NCBI GenBank assembly: GCA_021323535.1
Contig: JAJONO010000011.1
Coordinates: 62,001 to 126,000, forward strand
Direction: 5' to 3'
Origin: Bacteroidota bacterium
GTDB taxonomy: Bacteria > Bacteroidota > Bacteroidia > B-17B0 > Aurantibacillaceae
Length of the DNA stretch: 64,000 nt
Shown: one piece after another, positions 26,222-35,446 of the stretch
Position numbering within the stretch: the stretch's first letter is position 1
How the letters are laid out: each line of letters begins with the position of its first letter
Notes under the pieces: generated by a model
The model's input: the letters and a program-made list of their open reading frames with translations, nothing else
Databases searched by the model: none
What the model was told of the DNA's origin: nothing
Made by a program: the position numbers and the translations under genes

Positions 26222-27073
26222 CTACTTCTCAATAATCGACTTCAACGCAAACTTCGCCATTTCAACATTGGCCATGGTAGCTTCCTGCGAGAATATCACA
26301 TGACCCAACAACTGTTTTGCTTCTTCTTTTTTTCCTGTATTACTCCAGATAAGCGCTTTATTGATTTCTAAAATACCTTTTGTTTCCGCATCAGGATTTT
26401 TTGAAAGTCCTTTTTCAATAGCATCCAGTTTGGCTTTATTATCATCTACAAGACTGGACAGTTCTTTCCACGCCGGGGCATAATCAGGGTACTTTTCTGT
26501 AATGGCTTTAGCTATTTCCATTTTTTTAGTGGGGTCCGACTCCCACTCTATTCCAAGACATGTTGCATATAAACCTTTAGGAAACTTTCCTGTTTTTTCA
26601 CCTTCTAAAGAATATACTGCAGTCTTAGCTGTAAAGAAACCACGGGGTTCCATTTCATCTGTTTTTTTATAATACGTAAGCGCTTTATCATTGTTGCCTT
26701 TCAGTAAATGTGTAAAGGCAAGATCGTAAACAGGATATGCCCAATCGGGTTGCAGTTTTATTGCTTCTTCGAGTTTAGCAATGGAAAGATCGTACTTTCC
26801 TGTTTGCCCTAAAGCGCGGGCTTCTTCATGTAATTGTTGAGCCTGTCTGCTTATTGTTTTATCATCCATAATTTCATAATTAACTTTTCCTGTAATGTTG
26901 GCAAGATCTGATCTGCTGATTGAATGTCCGGCACTGTCTTTAAAAATAATTTCACGTTCATTGGTCACTATTGGCTCTATAGGAACAAGTTGTGGTTCTG
27001 TTGTTTCAGTTTTAGTGTCGCACGATACAAAACTTAAAACTATTAAACCTATGATTATCCGTTGTAGTTTCAT
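26222..27073 (-). CDS. TPR lipoprotein
   Basis: 283 residues. MKLQRIIIGLIVLSFVSCDTK is a lipoprotein signal with lipobox Cys18. TPR units run from about residue 78: LHEEARALGQTGKYDLSIAKLEEA, KLQPDWAYPVYDLAFTHLLKG and NNDKALTYYKKTDEMEPRG, with further helices to the end (NKALIWSNTGKKEEAKQLLGH). Probably anchored to a membrane and used as an interaction scaffold. No partner is evident; flanked by repeats on one side and the SUKH gene, divergent, on the other. Confidence 0.85.
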   Translation of the reverse strand: MKLQRIIIGLIVLSFVSCDTKTETTEPQLVPIEPIVTNEREIIFKDSAGHSISRSDLANITGKVNYEIMDDKTISRQAQQLHEEARALGQTGKYDLSIAKLEEAIKLQPDWAYPVYDLAFTHLLKGNNDKALTYYKKTDEMEPRGFFTAKTAVYSLEGEKTGKFPKGLYATCLGIEWESDPTKKMEIAKAITEKYPDYAPAWKELSSLVDDNKAKLDAIEKGLSKNPDAETKGILEINKALIWSNTGKKEEAKQLLGHVIFSQEATMANVEMAKFALKSIIEK

Positions 27074-27154
27074 TTTTAAAGTAAATATAAAATAAAAAAG
27101 CCTGAAGAGGTACCAGATTTATCGGTTGGTAATATGTGTTTAAACTTTAAGCTA

Positions 27155-27162
27155 TACATTTG
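27155..27162 (+). promoter_or_regulatory. -7 promoter box of the SUKH gene
   Basis: TACATTTG matches TAnnTTTG, 16 nt before the ATG at 27179. Confidence 0.65.
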
Positions 27163-27178
27163 AAATAAAATCACAACC

Positions 27179-27703
27179 ATGCCAATTAATTTTTCAGATT
27201 TCCTTGATAAAGACTTTAAGTTGTCTAAAGCCAGCGTTCCTCCAACCATGGAGCAGCTTGTTAAATTAAGAAGAGAACTTAATTGCCGTTTGCCCGACGA
27301 TTATATGTTTTACCTCGCGCAGAACGGCGCCACTTATCTCGAAGTAAGGGAAGATGTGTGGCCAAAACCAAAACAGTATGAGGTTCGTCCTTCATGGGAA
27401 ATGATGTCGGCCATTATGGTGCTTGGTATTTCGAGCAAAGAAGAGGAAGAAAATTTTCCGGACATGCTTAATATCAAAGTTATAACCCCGCAATTTAAAA
27501 ACATGTTTAACAGCGATCTTATTCCTTTCTTTAAATGGCAAAGCGATAATGTTATTTCCTGTTTTGATACTAACGGCAAAATATTCAACCTAAGCTACAG
27601 CGATCCCGAAAATCCTGAGCCAGTAAACATGGACTTTAAAGAATTTCTTGAAAGTGAAATGAGAAAGCTGGTGGAGAATAAGAACAGGTATAAGGGGAAA
27701 TAA
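27179..27703 (+). CDS. SMI1/KNR4 (SUKH) family protein
   Basis: 174 residues. The block TMEQLVKLRRELNCRLPDDYMFYLAQNGA (about 23-51) is the SUKH start; LIPFFKWQSDNVISCFDTNG (about 119-138) and MDFKEFLESEMRKLVE complete the fold. Bacterial SUKH proteins often serve as immunity proteins to nuclease or deaminase toxins, but many are housekeeping. No toxin gene is beside it, so an immunity role cannot be claimed. It has its own promoter. Confidence 0.85.
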   Translation: MPINFSDFLDKDFKLSKASVPPTMEQLVKLRRELNCRLPDDYMFYLAQNGATYLEVREDVWPKPKQYEVRPSWEMMSAIMVLGISSKEEEENFPDMLNIKVITPQFKNMFNSDLIPFFKWQSDNVISCFDTNGKIFNLSYSDPENPEPVNMDFKEFLESEMRKLVENKNRYKGK

Positions 27704-27999
27704 TTGAGGGGGTTATTTCTTTCACGCAGATTTCTCAGTCAAGGTCACACTGAGCGCAGTCGAAGTGCGACTATCAAATCTTTAGAAGAACAGTGTTCCA
27801 GATTATTTCTCAATGGTTTCTCGCAGAGTTTCGCAGAAGAATACGCAGAGTTCGCAGAAGTTCTGTGTGTAGTTTTGCGAAGATAGTTTATGCTTACAGA
27901 TTTGTGATCCGCCGCGGCGGACTTGGCTTTTCCCGCAACGCCAACTCTGGTTCAGCGTACAGAACTATTAACCATTAACTATTAACCTTTGACTATCGA
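27704..27999. repeat. Gene-free stretch with several dispersed repeats
   Basis: Holds an inverted copy of the CTTCGACTGCGCTCAG motif (27744-27765), TTTCTCGCAGAGTTTCGCAG and ACGCAGAGTTCGCAGAAG words (about 27820-27870), and the phrase ACTATTAACCATTAACTATT (near 27963). Reading frames here are composed of repeat sequence and are not credible genes. Confidence 0.65.
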
Positions 28000-28518
28000 C
28001 TATGGCCTTTGCCCGAGTTCGGCTTGCAGTTGTTGTACCTGGCTTTGAAGATTCTTTATTAATTCCTCGCGTTCCGTTTCAATCGCTTTAAGGTTTGTAA
28101 TATCTCTTGTGAAACATCTTGTATGAATAAATTTATCGGCTTCCCAATATACATTGGAGTTAATAAGTACATGCCTTATATCGCCATTTTTACAAACTAA
28201 ACGCGCAGGGTAATTTATTAATGTTTCTTTATTCATTAAGCGTCCTAAAATATCTTCAATTACATCTTTGTCGGCATGAAATTTACCTATGTGCTGGTTA
28301 ACAAACTCGTCTTTACTATAACCCAGCATTTCAAGTTCGGCTTTGTTTACCCAAATAATAATTCCGCTGCCATTAACCCAATGAAGAGGAACAGAAGCAT
28401 TTTCGAGGAAATCGCGCAGTTCGCCATTCTCCTTTCTTAGATTTCTTTCAGAGGACTCCAACTCCTCGAATCGTTTTTGCTTTTCGGTTTCCATTATTAA
28501 TTCCTTGATCATGTTCAT
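28000..28518 (-). CDS. PAS-domain protein without output domain
   Basis: 172 residues. A coiled-coil start (ETEKQKRFEELESSERNLRK) precedes a PAS domain (about 35-150): LENASVPLHWVNGSGIIIWVN, AELEMLGYSKDEFVNQHIGKF, then LVCKNGDIRHVLINSNVYWE and a PAC-like end, followed by a second coiled coil (IETEREELIKNLQSQVQQLQ). There is no kinase, cyclase or HTH domain. It is 12 nt downstream of the MEDS-domain gene and they probably form one transcript. In other bacteria MEDS and PAS sensors are often fused to histidine kinases; the split form suggests a two-component partner elsewhere. Confidence 0.83.
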   Translation of the reverse strand: MNMIKELIMETEKQKRFEELESSERNLRKENGELRDFLENASVPLHWVNGSGIIIWVNKAELEMLGYSKDEFVNQHIGKFHADKDVIEDILGRLMNKETLINYPARLVCKNGDIRHVLINSNVYWEADKFIHTRCFTRDITNLKAIETEREELIKNLQSQVQQLQAELGQRP

Positions 28519-28530
28519 AATAAACTATTG

Positions 28531-29175
28531 TTACTTCCCACGGGGTAAATTCTTGTAAAACACTTCGGTCTTTGACTTCTCTAAACCTGAAATCATTTTA
28601 GTATGCGCAGAACAAATGTGTTTAATAGATTCTTCCGGATCTTGCGTAAACCCGGTTTTAGGATACGCGCAAAAGAGACAAAATATTTCTGTTTCACAAA
28701 ACTTGTTCCATAAATGTTCAAGCTGAACGGTGGCGCCATTATGTCCTTGTCCCCATAATATTGCTACCATTTCGCCATAGGCCCTTACTTTTCTGTTGTT
28801 TTTTCCACGGCCAAGAGAAATAACTTCTTTAACCGTTTTTAAAAACAATTTCTCTTCCGGCCAGCCATTACGCATAAACTTTGCTAACGTTTCATGCGCG
28901 TTAAGAGGAATATAGGAGAAATCCTTTTTTAGCGCATCCAGGTCTAAACCATAGTTAAGAAGCCCCTTGTTTAATGCCGAAAGATGATCTTCTGTAGCAA
29001 TAATTATTACAGATTCTCCGGCGGCGAGTCCACTTTTTATGAAACCTTCAAGTGAGTTTAAGATTACTTCATCGTTCTCGTAGATTTGAAGAAGATGGTC
29101 TGATGGAGCTATTTCGCCCCAGAATACATGCGTTTTATTTGTTTGCCAGTTTTCATCAGGTGATGATTTATCCAT
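28531..29175 (-). CDS. MEDS-domain (DcmR-like) sensory protein
   Basis: 214 residues with the MEDS domain layout: HVFWGEIAPSDHLLQIYENDE (about 15-35), LEGFIKSGLAAGESVIIIAT (about 41-60), the hydrophobic core FSYIPLNAHETLAKFM, then RKVRAYGEMVAILWGQGH (about 128-145) and CLFCAYPKTGF (about 167-177). MEDS domains are thought to sense hydrocarbon derivatives and sit on anti-sigma or kinase systems. No output domain is attached. It is the first gene of a two-gene operon with the PAS protein and has its own -7 box about 80 nt upstream. Confidence 0.83.
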   Translation of the reverse strand: MDKSSPDENWQTNKTHVFWGEIAPSDHLLQIYENDEVILNSLEGFIKSGLAAGESVIIIATEDHLSALNKGLLNYGLDLDALKKDFSYIPLNAHETLAKFMRNGWPEEKLFLKTVKEVISLGRGKNNRKVRAYGEMVAILWGQGHNGATVQLEHLWNKFCETEIFCLFCAYPKTGFTQDPEESIKHICSAHTKMISGLEKSKTEVFYKNLPRGK

Positions 29176-29254
29176 TATATAATTTAATCGCTCTGAGTGA
29201 TTAATGAGCTTTTTAGGAGGGCAGGATATTGAGCTGTTAATATCCCAAAGAACA

Positions 29255-29262
29255 CAAAGTTA
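29255..29262 (-). promoter_or_regulatory. -7 promoter box of the MEDS-PAS operon
   Basis: TAACTTTG (minus strand) matches TAnnTTTG; the leader would be about 75 nt. Confidence 0.55.
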
Positions 29263-29385
29263 CTTAACAATAATTATGCTTGAAGTATTTTATGCAGAAA
29301 TGCTTAATATGTTGATAATAACTCCGAAACGGGAAAGGTTTTGCCCACTTATTAACCCTTAAAGAAAAAATTTCATACAAAAATC

Positions 29386-30120
29386 TTATTTTATGTCAAC
29401 ATATCTTTCTTTGCCATCTTCCTTGTTATAGATTTTGTACTGAACAAGTTTATTATTTTTATAAACAAGGCCTGTGTCTGAATAAACTGAACCTGTGTAG
29501 AAAAAGTATTTACGATAATTACTATTGTCTAAGCTATCGTAAATAAAATAGTCTCCAACCATTACAGTGTCTTGCCACGTTCCTTTAGCACGAAAGTTTC
29601 CGCCGGGAAAATATTCAATGAATGGTCCGTAGGGCTTATTATCCTTATAAGTTAATTCTGATGATACCTTACCATCCGGATAATATTCATAGGATTTTCC
29701 ATTTAACAATCCATTTATACAAGTTCCCTTTCTTGTTTTTTCGCCATTTTCGTTGAAATCAATAAACTCTCCTTCCGATTGGTTGTTCATGAAATGATTA
29801 ATTTGTTGAAGTTTTCCGTTTTTATGATAAAATTTCCACTCACCATCCTGAAGTCCATTAACAAAATTACCTTCCGATGACTTATTTCCATTTTCAAACC
29901 AGGTTGTCCAGAAACCTGTTTGCTTATCATTTTCATAATTACCCTCGCTTCGTTTTTGGCCATTCTCATAGTAGGTTACATAAGCACCGTTTTTTAGCCC
30001 ATCATTCGTTACTGAGAATTTTGAGAGCAATTGTCCGTTTGGATAAAGCTCTGACTTTTCCTGTTGTGAAGAGCACGAAACAAAAAATATCAGAAGAAAT
30101 AAATAGAGTATTGGTTTCAT
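29386..30120 (-). CDS. MORN-repeat lipoprotein (YwqK-like)
   Basis: 244 residues from MKPILYLFLLIFFVSCSSQQ (lipobox Cys16). The start is chosen because the -7 box at 30150-30143 puts transcription start below the alternative upstream Met. About seven MORN/YwqK units follow: YYENGQKRSEGNYENDKQ, WFENGNKSSEGNFVNG, FYHKNGKLQQINHF, EYYPDGKVSSELTYKDNKPYG and YFPGGNFRAKGTW. Such proteins are often annotated as YwqK-type antitoxins, but secreted lipoprotein forms are common in Bacteroidota and their role is unknown. A second MORN protein lies at 53204. Confidence 0.85.
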   Translation of the reverse strand: MKPILYLFLLIFFVSCSSQQEKSELYPNGQLLSKFSVTNDGLKNGAYVTYYENGQKRSEGNYENDKQTGFWTTWFENGNKSSEGNFVNGLQDGEWKFYHKNGKLQQINHFMNNQSEGEFIDFNENGEKTRKGTCINGLLNGKSYEYYPDGKVSSELTYKDNKPYGPFIEYFPGGNFRAKGTWQDTVMVGDYFIYDSLDNSNYRKYFFYTGSVYSDTGLVYKNNKLVQYKIYNKEDGKERYVDIK

Positions 30121-30142
30121 AAGGTTACTGTGATTATGCATG

Positions 30143-30150
30143 CAAATATA
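30143..30150 (-). promoter_or_regulatory. -7 promoter box of the MORN lipoprotein gene
   Basis: TATATTTG (minus strand) matches TAnnTTTG, 22 nt upstream of the ATG at 30120. Confidence 0.6.
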
Positions 30151-30292
30151 TGCGATTTTAATTCTATAACTTATCGTTTCAAAGCCCAGGTCCTTCGCTT
30201 CTCAGTATAACATTTCAGATCTTAAGACACTTGTAATTCGTCTTAACCTTTAGGCAAACAGAACTTTCAACGCTCATCTTTCAACATTCAAC

Positions 30293-30691
30293 TCACATCA
30301 CAATCGCGTCTTCATCGCCTTCTTTATACTTTACATGATCATCGTATCCTATGCTTCGTTCGATCAATGGTTTTGGATGCGCGTTGGGATAAGTTGAATA
30401 AATTCTTGGAACTGCTTCTTCTATCTTAAAAATGTAATCGCTGTGGTTCGAAAATATTTCAATAAAACAAAAGTCGTAACCGGTTTTGCTGTAATAAATA
30501 GTTTCGCCATAATCTTCTCCGATATTTTTCTTTATCCATTTATTAAGATTATCAAGCTCCATGTACTCCCCTTCAACGATTAAAGAATAATTATACTTTG
30601 GTAATGTTTCGTTTCTCTCCATCTCATCCCCGGGATCCCAATAGCCTTCGCCATATTCTTTAAGCATTTGAGTATAGGTTTGGGTGCGCAT
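30293..30691 (-). CDS. Cytoplasmic protein of unknown function
   Basis: 132 residues, starting MRTQTYTQMLKEYGEGYW and rich in Tyr, Glu and Asp (VEGEYMELDNLNKWIKKN, IYYSKTGYDFCFIEIFSNH). No signal peptide, membrane segment or recognised motif. Codon use is like its neighbours and the frame is clean, so it is probably a real gene. Acidic overall. Confidence 0.6.
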   Translation of the reverse strand: MRTQTYTQMLKEYGEGYWDPGDEMERNETLPKYNYSLIVEGEYMELDNLNKWIKKNIGEDYGETIYYSKTGYDFCFIEIFSNHSDYIFKIEEAVPRIYSTYPNAHPKPLIERSIGYDDHVKYKEGDEDAIVM

Positions 30692-31011
30692 TTGGTTGTT
30701 AGTTCAAAGTTATGGGTTATTTGTTTTGCTCCAAGGGTTCTCACAAATTCGAGCGGAAATATGCTGAAGGCATTCTCTGTATCTCTGGTTCTCTGTGGTA
30801 AAAAAGCGTGGAGTAACTCCAATAATTTCTCGCAGAGTCGCGCAGAGGTTTCGCTGAGTTCGCAGAAGCTGTTGTGTAAAGGCCATGCAGATTTCGCTGA
30901 TGACGCAGATGGTTTCTCGCAAACACGCGCTAAGGTTTCGCAAAGGGTGCAAAGAAAAGAAATCCTTTTAGGATTTCTTTAATCTGTGTTAATCCGTGAA
31001 ATCTATATTTT
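30692..31011. repeat. Gene-free stretch made of dispersed repeats
   Basis: About 320 bases with no convincing gene. It holds TTTCTCGCAGAGTCGCGCAG, TTTCGCTGAGTTCGCAGAAG, ATGCAGATTTCGCTGATGAC and AATCTGTGTTAATCCGTGAA, all related to words in other gaps. Overlapping reading frames on both strands are low-complexity translations of these repeats. Confidence 0.65.
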
Positions 31012-31446
31012 TTAATCATGTATTTTTGCATAACACGAGCCTCTGAGAATTTCTCTTTTTTTGGTGTTTCTCCTATGTAACAACATAAGAGTATCTCCAT
31101 TTAATCTTCCTATTTCATCTTTTGTTCCGGAAAAAAAAACAGAAAAATTATCATAATCAATCCGGCCCTTTTGATGGCAACTCCCGTAATCAATAACCTT
31201 CTTCTTTTGATCCAAATGCCAGGTACATGTTGTAACAAAATAACAATCAATACCACTATAATTACTATAATATTTTCCTGTCGGCATAAAACTTATAGTA
31301 TCAAAATACTTTGACATTGACACCTTTCCATCTTCAACTTCATATATTTTTTTCCATTTTCCAATAATATTAATGGTATCTGCTTTTGTTCTCCCGGTTT
31401 GAGAATAACAGGAACAGCTTATGAGAATGAATATGTACAGGAACAT
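31012..31446 (-). CDS. Secreted lipocalin-like protein, unknown function
   Basis: 144 residues from MFLYIFILISCSCYSQTG. The signal ends in CSCYSQ, with a possible lipobox Cys. Mature part: NIIGKWKKIYEVEDGKVS, FDTISFMPTGKYYSNYSG, CTWHLDQKKKVIDYGSC. The GKW start and beta-strand pattern resemble the small lipocalin-like (DUF) proteins of Bacteroidota; this is a weak call. The ATG at 31446 is preferred to an upstream GTG because the latter overlaps the -7 box. Confidence 0.65.
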   Translation of the reverse strand: MFLYIFILISCSCYSQTGRTKADTINIIGKWKKIYEVEDGKVSMSKYFDTISFMPTGKYYSNYSGIDCYFVTTCTWHLDQKKKVIDYGSCHQKGRIDYDNFSVFFSGTKDEIGRLNGDTLMLLHRRNTKKREILRGSCYAKIHD

Positions 31447-31451
31447 TTTCA

Positions 31452-31459
31452 CAAATCTA
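31452..31459 (-). promoter_or_regulatory. -7 promoter box
   Basis: TAGATTTG (minus strand) matches TAnnTTTG and ends 5 nt before the ATG at 31446, implying a nearly leaderless mRNA. Confidence 0.55.
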
Positions 31460-31481
31460 ATTTACAAAAAGCAACTGAAAG

Positions 31482-31517
31482 ACCTTCAAGGTTAAAGAAC
31501 AGAAACCTTGAAGGACC
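31482..31517. repeat. Inverted repeat
   Basis: CCTTCAAGGTT and AACCTTGAAGG are inverted copies about 12 nt apart; each arm is itself a CCTT-n-AAGG palindrome. Confidence 0.55.
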
Positions 31518-31523
31518 GTAAAC

Positions 31524-31553
31524 AAAAAGAGCCGTATTGCTACGGCCTCTTCT
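31524..31553 (-). terminator. Terminator of the OmpA/TSP3 gene
   Basis: AAGAGGCCGTA / TACGGCTCTT stem with a 4-nt loop, followed on the minus strand by TTTTGTTT. Confidence 0.75.
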
Positions 31554-31574
31554 TGTATTTTAATTGCGTGTCCC

Positions 31575-31597
31575 CTTCGACTTCGCTCAGGGTGACG
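31575..31597. repeat. Dispersed repeat (CTTCGACTnCGCTnAG family)
   Basis: CTTCGACTTCGCTCAGGGTG and ACG follow; one of five copies seen. Confidence 0.7.
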
Positions 31598-31622
31598 CTT
31601 ACTATTAACTATTGACTCTCAA

Positions 31623-34196
31623 CTACTCTTTAAAAACAATCTTCATCTCTACCCTTCTGTTCTTCTGGCGGCCCTTCTCGTCTTTATTATCTGCGATTGG
31701 TTGCGTTTGTCCGAACCACTCGGTGATAATGTTATCTGCCGGTACACCTTTCTTCACTAAATAAGCCTTAACTGCTTTAGAACGTTTTTCACTTAACACC
31801 ATGTTCTTCTCGGCATCGCCCTGGTTATCGGTGTGGCCACTTAGTTTAAGTTTCCAGTCACCTTTGTGAAGCGTTAATAATTTAGCTAAGTCGTTCAACG
31901 ATGGATACGATTTTGCTTTAATAATATCTTTTGCCGACGCAAACTCTAAACTTGAGAAGGCGCGTTCAATGATCTTCTGCTCAGCAGCTTTCATTGGCGG
32001 CGGTGGAGGACATCCTTTATGCTCAGCCACACCCGGCGTTGTAGGACAAACATCATCCTTATCTAAAATACCATCCTTATCGGTATCAGGCCAAGGACAA
32101 CCTTTGTTTTCTTTTGGTCCCGCAATTTCAGGACAGCTGTCTTCTTTGTCTAACAAGCCGTCGCCGTCTTTATCAGGACAACCTTTGTATTCCTTTGGTC
32201 CGAATACATCCACACAAGCATCATACTTATCTGGCGTACCGTCGCCATCTTTATCAGGGCAACCCATAAACTCGGCAATACCTGCTTCATCAGGGCACTC
32301 ATCATCTTTGTCAATGATCTTATCTCCATCACGGTCAGGACAACCTTTAAACTCAAGCGTTCCTTTATCATCCGGACAAGCATCTTCGGCATCAGTAATT
32401 CCATCGCCATCTTTATCAGGGCAACCCTGAAGTTCTTTGACACCTGGCACATCAGGACATTTATCTTCTTCGTCTTTAATATGATCATGATCGCGGTCTG
32501 GGCAACCCATAAACTCCCACTCGCCAGGTACTTTAGGACAAACATCTTTCTTATCGCTTACTTTATCTTTATCCTTATCGCGAGGCCTGTTATAAGGCAC
32601 AGGAACTTTAAGCATGAAATAAAAATCGGCACCGAAGAGATCCTGTTTATTGATATAATTAGCAATGTTGTTGGTTCCTAACATTAATGGCCCAAGGCGC
32701 AACATGGTTCCAACACGAATTGGCTGATTGGCCTTTGCGTAAAAGCTATTGTAGGAAACAGGAACCGAAACCCCGAACCATTTATGATCCCAACGCGGAG
32801 CAAGGCTAATGTTTGTGATCTCGTGAACCTTTGCCACTTTATTTCTATGCTGCAAAGCAATGAACGGAGTAAGATTAATGTAAAAATCTTTCCAGATATT
32901 ATAATCTATCTGCGCGCTTATAGAGGTTGGAAGCGCCACTCTGAATGTAGGCTTTGTATCATGCAGATCTGCCAATGAATCCAATAATAAGTCAAAATCA
33001 TATACTGGATAATTCCTGAACTTTAAGAGACGGTACTTTACGCTATCTGTATTAATGGAAAAGTCGCGCGCCTGTTTACCCTGCGCCCATTTAATGCCGC
33101 CAATGTCAAGAACCGAAAGTCCAACCTTTAATTTGTATTTGTTCTGATCCTTTCTCCACAAACCTTTCTGGTTATCCATTTCATAGATGTATTTATCACG
33201 CTCAGGCCGCCACTCATAAACAAATCCAAGATCAAGACCGAAACCGGGGAATGATTCCATGCGTGGATAATTGGCCAGTTTTAATCCTGAATTAGGATCG
33301 TTAGGATTCTTAGGCGCTAATCCCATCGTGTAATACAAGGTTGGATCATCAAGAAAAGGATTTGATGTATTTGTTTTATCGGTAGGAAACTCAAGATTTT
33401 CGGAGTGTCCGTATTTTACTTCGGTATTAAAAACATCCAGGAAAGAAGAATCATTCAGGTTGATCTGATCCTTAAAACGGAATTCGAAATCGCGAATGTC
33501 CATATAAGCAGCTGCTAAGCCCTGTAACAGTTTTGGAGTAACTCCTGCTTTAAAGTAATGTTCATCCTTATCACGAAACACGTGCGCATAGGTTAAACCA
33601 TATTCTATCCAGCTCATGGTATTTGCGCTGAAATGTTCGTTCTTTAATTTAACCGCTAAAAGATCCCCTACACCATACTCTGTTTTACGTCCGATATCGG
33701 AATAGATTAATCGTGCAAGTTCTTCATCAACACCATCCACATTCACGTATGTTCTAAAGCTGGTAGTTATTCCAATAGCGTCTTTTCTGCCAAGATTGAT
33801 CATGAATGAAGGAAGCGTAATTCTTAAAGAAGTATGAATAGCTTTGCTTTTTCCATTTACAACTTCGGTAAGAAAATCACGTTGAAAAGAACTATCATTT
33901 CTGAATGCCGCGAAACCAATAGTATTTTCATCATCGTCGTTCTCTCTTTTAATAGCGCTTCTCCACGAACCATCGTGAGCAAAAGCACTCTTTTTAACAC
34001 CTACATAGTTATTGGCTGCGTTAAAGTTAAGCCCGAACAATACCATATCGAACTTCATACGACCATCTACAATATTGGCCGGATTGATCTGGGCGCCTGT
34101 AATGCCAGAGTAATTAGAGTTAATAAAGCCAAGATAATCCTGTGCTTTTAAGCCTGCGATAATACAAATAAATGCAATCGTGTAAAGTTTCTTCAT
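31623..34196 (-). CDS. Outer-membrane protein: DUF5723 barrel, thrombospondin-3 repeats, OmpA domain
   Basis: 857 residues. Signal peptide 1-18 (ending GLKAQ); DYLGFINSNYSGITGAQINP starts the DUF5723-type barrel region (about 20-545). Then seven thrombospondin type 3 units of the pattern DxDxDGxxDxxDxCP (about 550-735), each ending in a GCPD-like turn, which bind calcium and act as a stiff stalk. The C-terminal OmpA domain (about 745-857) has LKLSGHTDNQGD and GQTQPIADNKDEKGRQKNRRVEM, with the Asp and Arg used to bind peptidoglycan. It probably links outer membrane to peptidoglycan. Monocistronic with its own terminator. Confidence 0.9.
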   Translation of the reverse strand: MKKLYTIAFICIIAGLKAQDYLGFINSNYSGITGAQINPANIVDGRMKFDMVLFGLNFNAANNYVGVKKSAFAHDGSWRSAIKRENDDDENTIGFAAFRNDSSFQRDFLTEVVNGKSKAIHTSLRITLPSFMINLGRKDAIGITTSFRTYVNVDGVDEELARLIYSDIGRKTEYGVGDLLAVKLKNEHFSANTMSWIEYGLTYAHVFRDKDEHYFKAGVTPKLLQGLAAAYMDIRDFEFRFKDQINLNDSSFLDVFNTEVKYGHSENLEFPTDKTNTSNPFLDDPTLYYTMGLAPKNPNDPNSGLKLANYPRMESFPGFGLDLGFVYEWRPERDKYIYEMDNQKGLWRKDQNKYKLKVGLSVLDIGGIKWAQGKQARDFSINTDSVKYRLLKFRNYPVYDFDLLLDSLADLHDTKPTFRVALPTSISAQIDYNIWKDFYINLTPFIALQHRNKVAKVHEITNISLAPRWDHKWFGVSVPVSYNSFYAKANQPIRVGTMLRLGPLMLGTNNIANYINKQDLFGADFYFMLKVPVPYNRPRDKDKDKVSDKKDVCPKVPGEWEFMGCPDRDHDHIKDEEDKCPDVPGVKELQGCPDKDGDGITDAEDACPDDKGTLEFKGCPDRDGDKIIDKDDECPDEAGIAEFMGCPDKDGDGTPDKYDACVDVFGPKEYKGCPDKDGDGLLDKEDSCPEIAGPKENKGCPWPDTDKDGILDKDDVCPTTPGVAEHKGCPPPPPMKAAEQKIIERAFSSLEFASAKDIIKAKSYPSLNDLAKLLTLHKGDWKLKLSGHTDNQGDAEKNMVLSEKRSKAVKAYLVKKGVPADNIITEWFGQTQPIADNKDEKGRQKNRRVEMKIVFKE

Positions 34197-34345
34197 ATAC
34201 CTTTAATTATGTTAGTTAAATTAAAGCTTTAAGTGGGATAAGCTTCACTAAGGGGGTTCATGTACCAAATATAATTAAATTTTGATTCGATTTTTGGCCA
34301 TTTTAACGGGAATACAATTTATTCTTTTAAATAGGCTCAAATTCG

Positions 34346-34353
34346 TACCTTTG
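34346..34353 (+). promoter_or_regulatory. -7 promoter box of prfA
   Basis: TACCTTTG matches TAnnTTTG, 13 nt before the ATG. Confidence 0.65.
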
Positions 34354-34366
34354 TCAACTTAAAATT

Positions 34367-35446
34367 ATGCTCGATAAGTTAGAAGAAATAATCAGGAGAT
34401 ATGAAGATGTAGAGTTGAAACTCGCCGATCCTAAAGTAATTTCGGATATGAAATTGTTCAAGAAACTGAACATTGAATACCGCGAACTGGGTGATGTTGT
34501 TACTGTGATAAACGAATACAAAAAAACACTGGCCAATATCGATAGCGCGAAAGAAGTTCTTGCTACTGAAAAAGATAAAGACTTTCTTGAAATGGCTAAA
34601 GCCGAACTGGAGGAAAACCGGGCCAGAGAAGAACAACTTACTGAAGAAATTCGTCTTCTTCTTATTCCAAAAGATCCGGAAGATGCCAAGAACTGTGTAA
34701 TGGAACTTCGCGCAGGTACAGGTGGCGATGAGGCTTCGATCTTTGCCGGAAATCTTTTTGAAATGTATAGCCGCTTCTGCGAAAAGAAAGGCTTTAAAAT
34801 TGAAGTGGTGGATTCTAGTCCCGGCACCATGGGCGGTTATAAGGAAATTGTTTTTAACGTAAATGGAAACGGCGCCTACGGTATCTTAAAATTTGAAAGC
34901 GGTGTTCATCGCGTACAGCGTGTTCCGGCAACAGAAACACAAGGACGGGTACATACCAGCGCCGCAACTGTTGTTGTACTTCCCGAAGCCGAAGAGTTTG
35001 ATGTGGAACTCAGAGATGCCGATATTGAAATGCAAACCGCGCGAAGCGGTGGTGCTGGCGGGCAGAACGTAAATAAAGTAGAAAGTAAGGTTATCTTAAC
35101 TCATAAGCCATCGGGATTGGTTGTTACCTGCCAGACTGAGCGTAATCAGTTAGGAAACCGCGAGAAAGCCATGCAGATGTTGCGCTCCAAACTATACGAC
35201 ATTGAACTTCAGAAACGAATGGAAGATACTACCAAGCGTAGAAAAACGATGGTAACAACGGGCGACAGAAGTGCGAAGATCAGAACATACAATTATCCCC
35301 AGAACCGTATTACCGATCACCGCATCAACGAAACACTTTACGACCTCGATAACTTCGTAAACGGAGATATCCAGGAAATGATCGATAAATTACAGTTTGC
35401 TGAGAATGCCGAAAGGTTGAAAGAGGGCGGCTTATCTTTAGGGTAA
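34367..35446 (+). CDS. prfA: Peptide chain release factor 1
   Basis: 359 residues. RF1 reads UAG and UAA stops and triggers peptide release. The codon-recognition motif is PAT (187-189, in [12 protein letters not shown]), not the SPF of RF2; the GGQ motif (231-233, in [14 protein letters not shown]) sits in the peptidyl transferase centre. [20 protein letters not shown] (115-134) opens the central domain. Length and domain order are standard. It is monocistronic with a consensus promoter. Confidence 0.97.
   Translation: MLDKLEEIIRRYEDVELKLADPKVISDMKLFKKLNIEYRELGDVVTVINEYKKTLANIDSAKEVLATEKDKDFLEMAKAELEENRAREEQLTEEIRLLLIPKDPEDAKNCVMELRAGTGGDEASIFAGNLFEMYSRFCEKKGFKIEVVDSSPGTMGGYKEIVFNVNGNGAYGILKFESGVHRVQRVPATETQGRVHTSAATVVVLPEAEEFDVELRDADIEMQTARSGGAGGQNVNKVESKVILTHKPSGLVVTCQTERNQLGNREKAMQMLRSKLYDIELQKRMEDTTKRRKTMVTTGDRSAKIRTYNYPQNRITDHRINETLYDLDNFVNGDIQEMIDKLQFAENAERLKEGGLSLG

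Noticed and set aside
27179-27703. SUKH protein as an immunity gene for the RHS protein
   Set aside because: They are 36 kb apart and no toxin is visible, so the link is not supported.
27704-27978. Two small plus-strand frames after the SUKH gene
   Set aside because: Made of dispersed repeat sequence; no promoter or recognisable composition.
30668-30982. Open frames in the gap between 30692 and 31011
   Set aside because: They translate dispersed repeats on both strands, with no start signal or protein-like pattern.
31969-32545. Open frames on both strands over the thrombospondin-repeat region
   Set aside because: They are shadows of the repeated DxDGD codons of the OmpA-type gene; the frame bias and motifs support only the minus-strand 857-residue protein.
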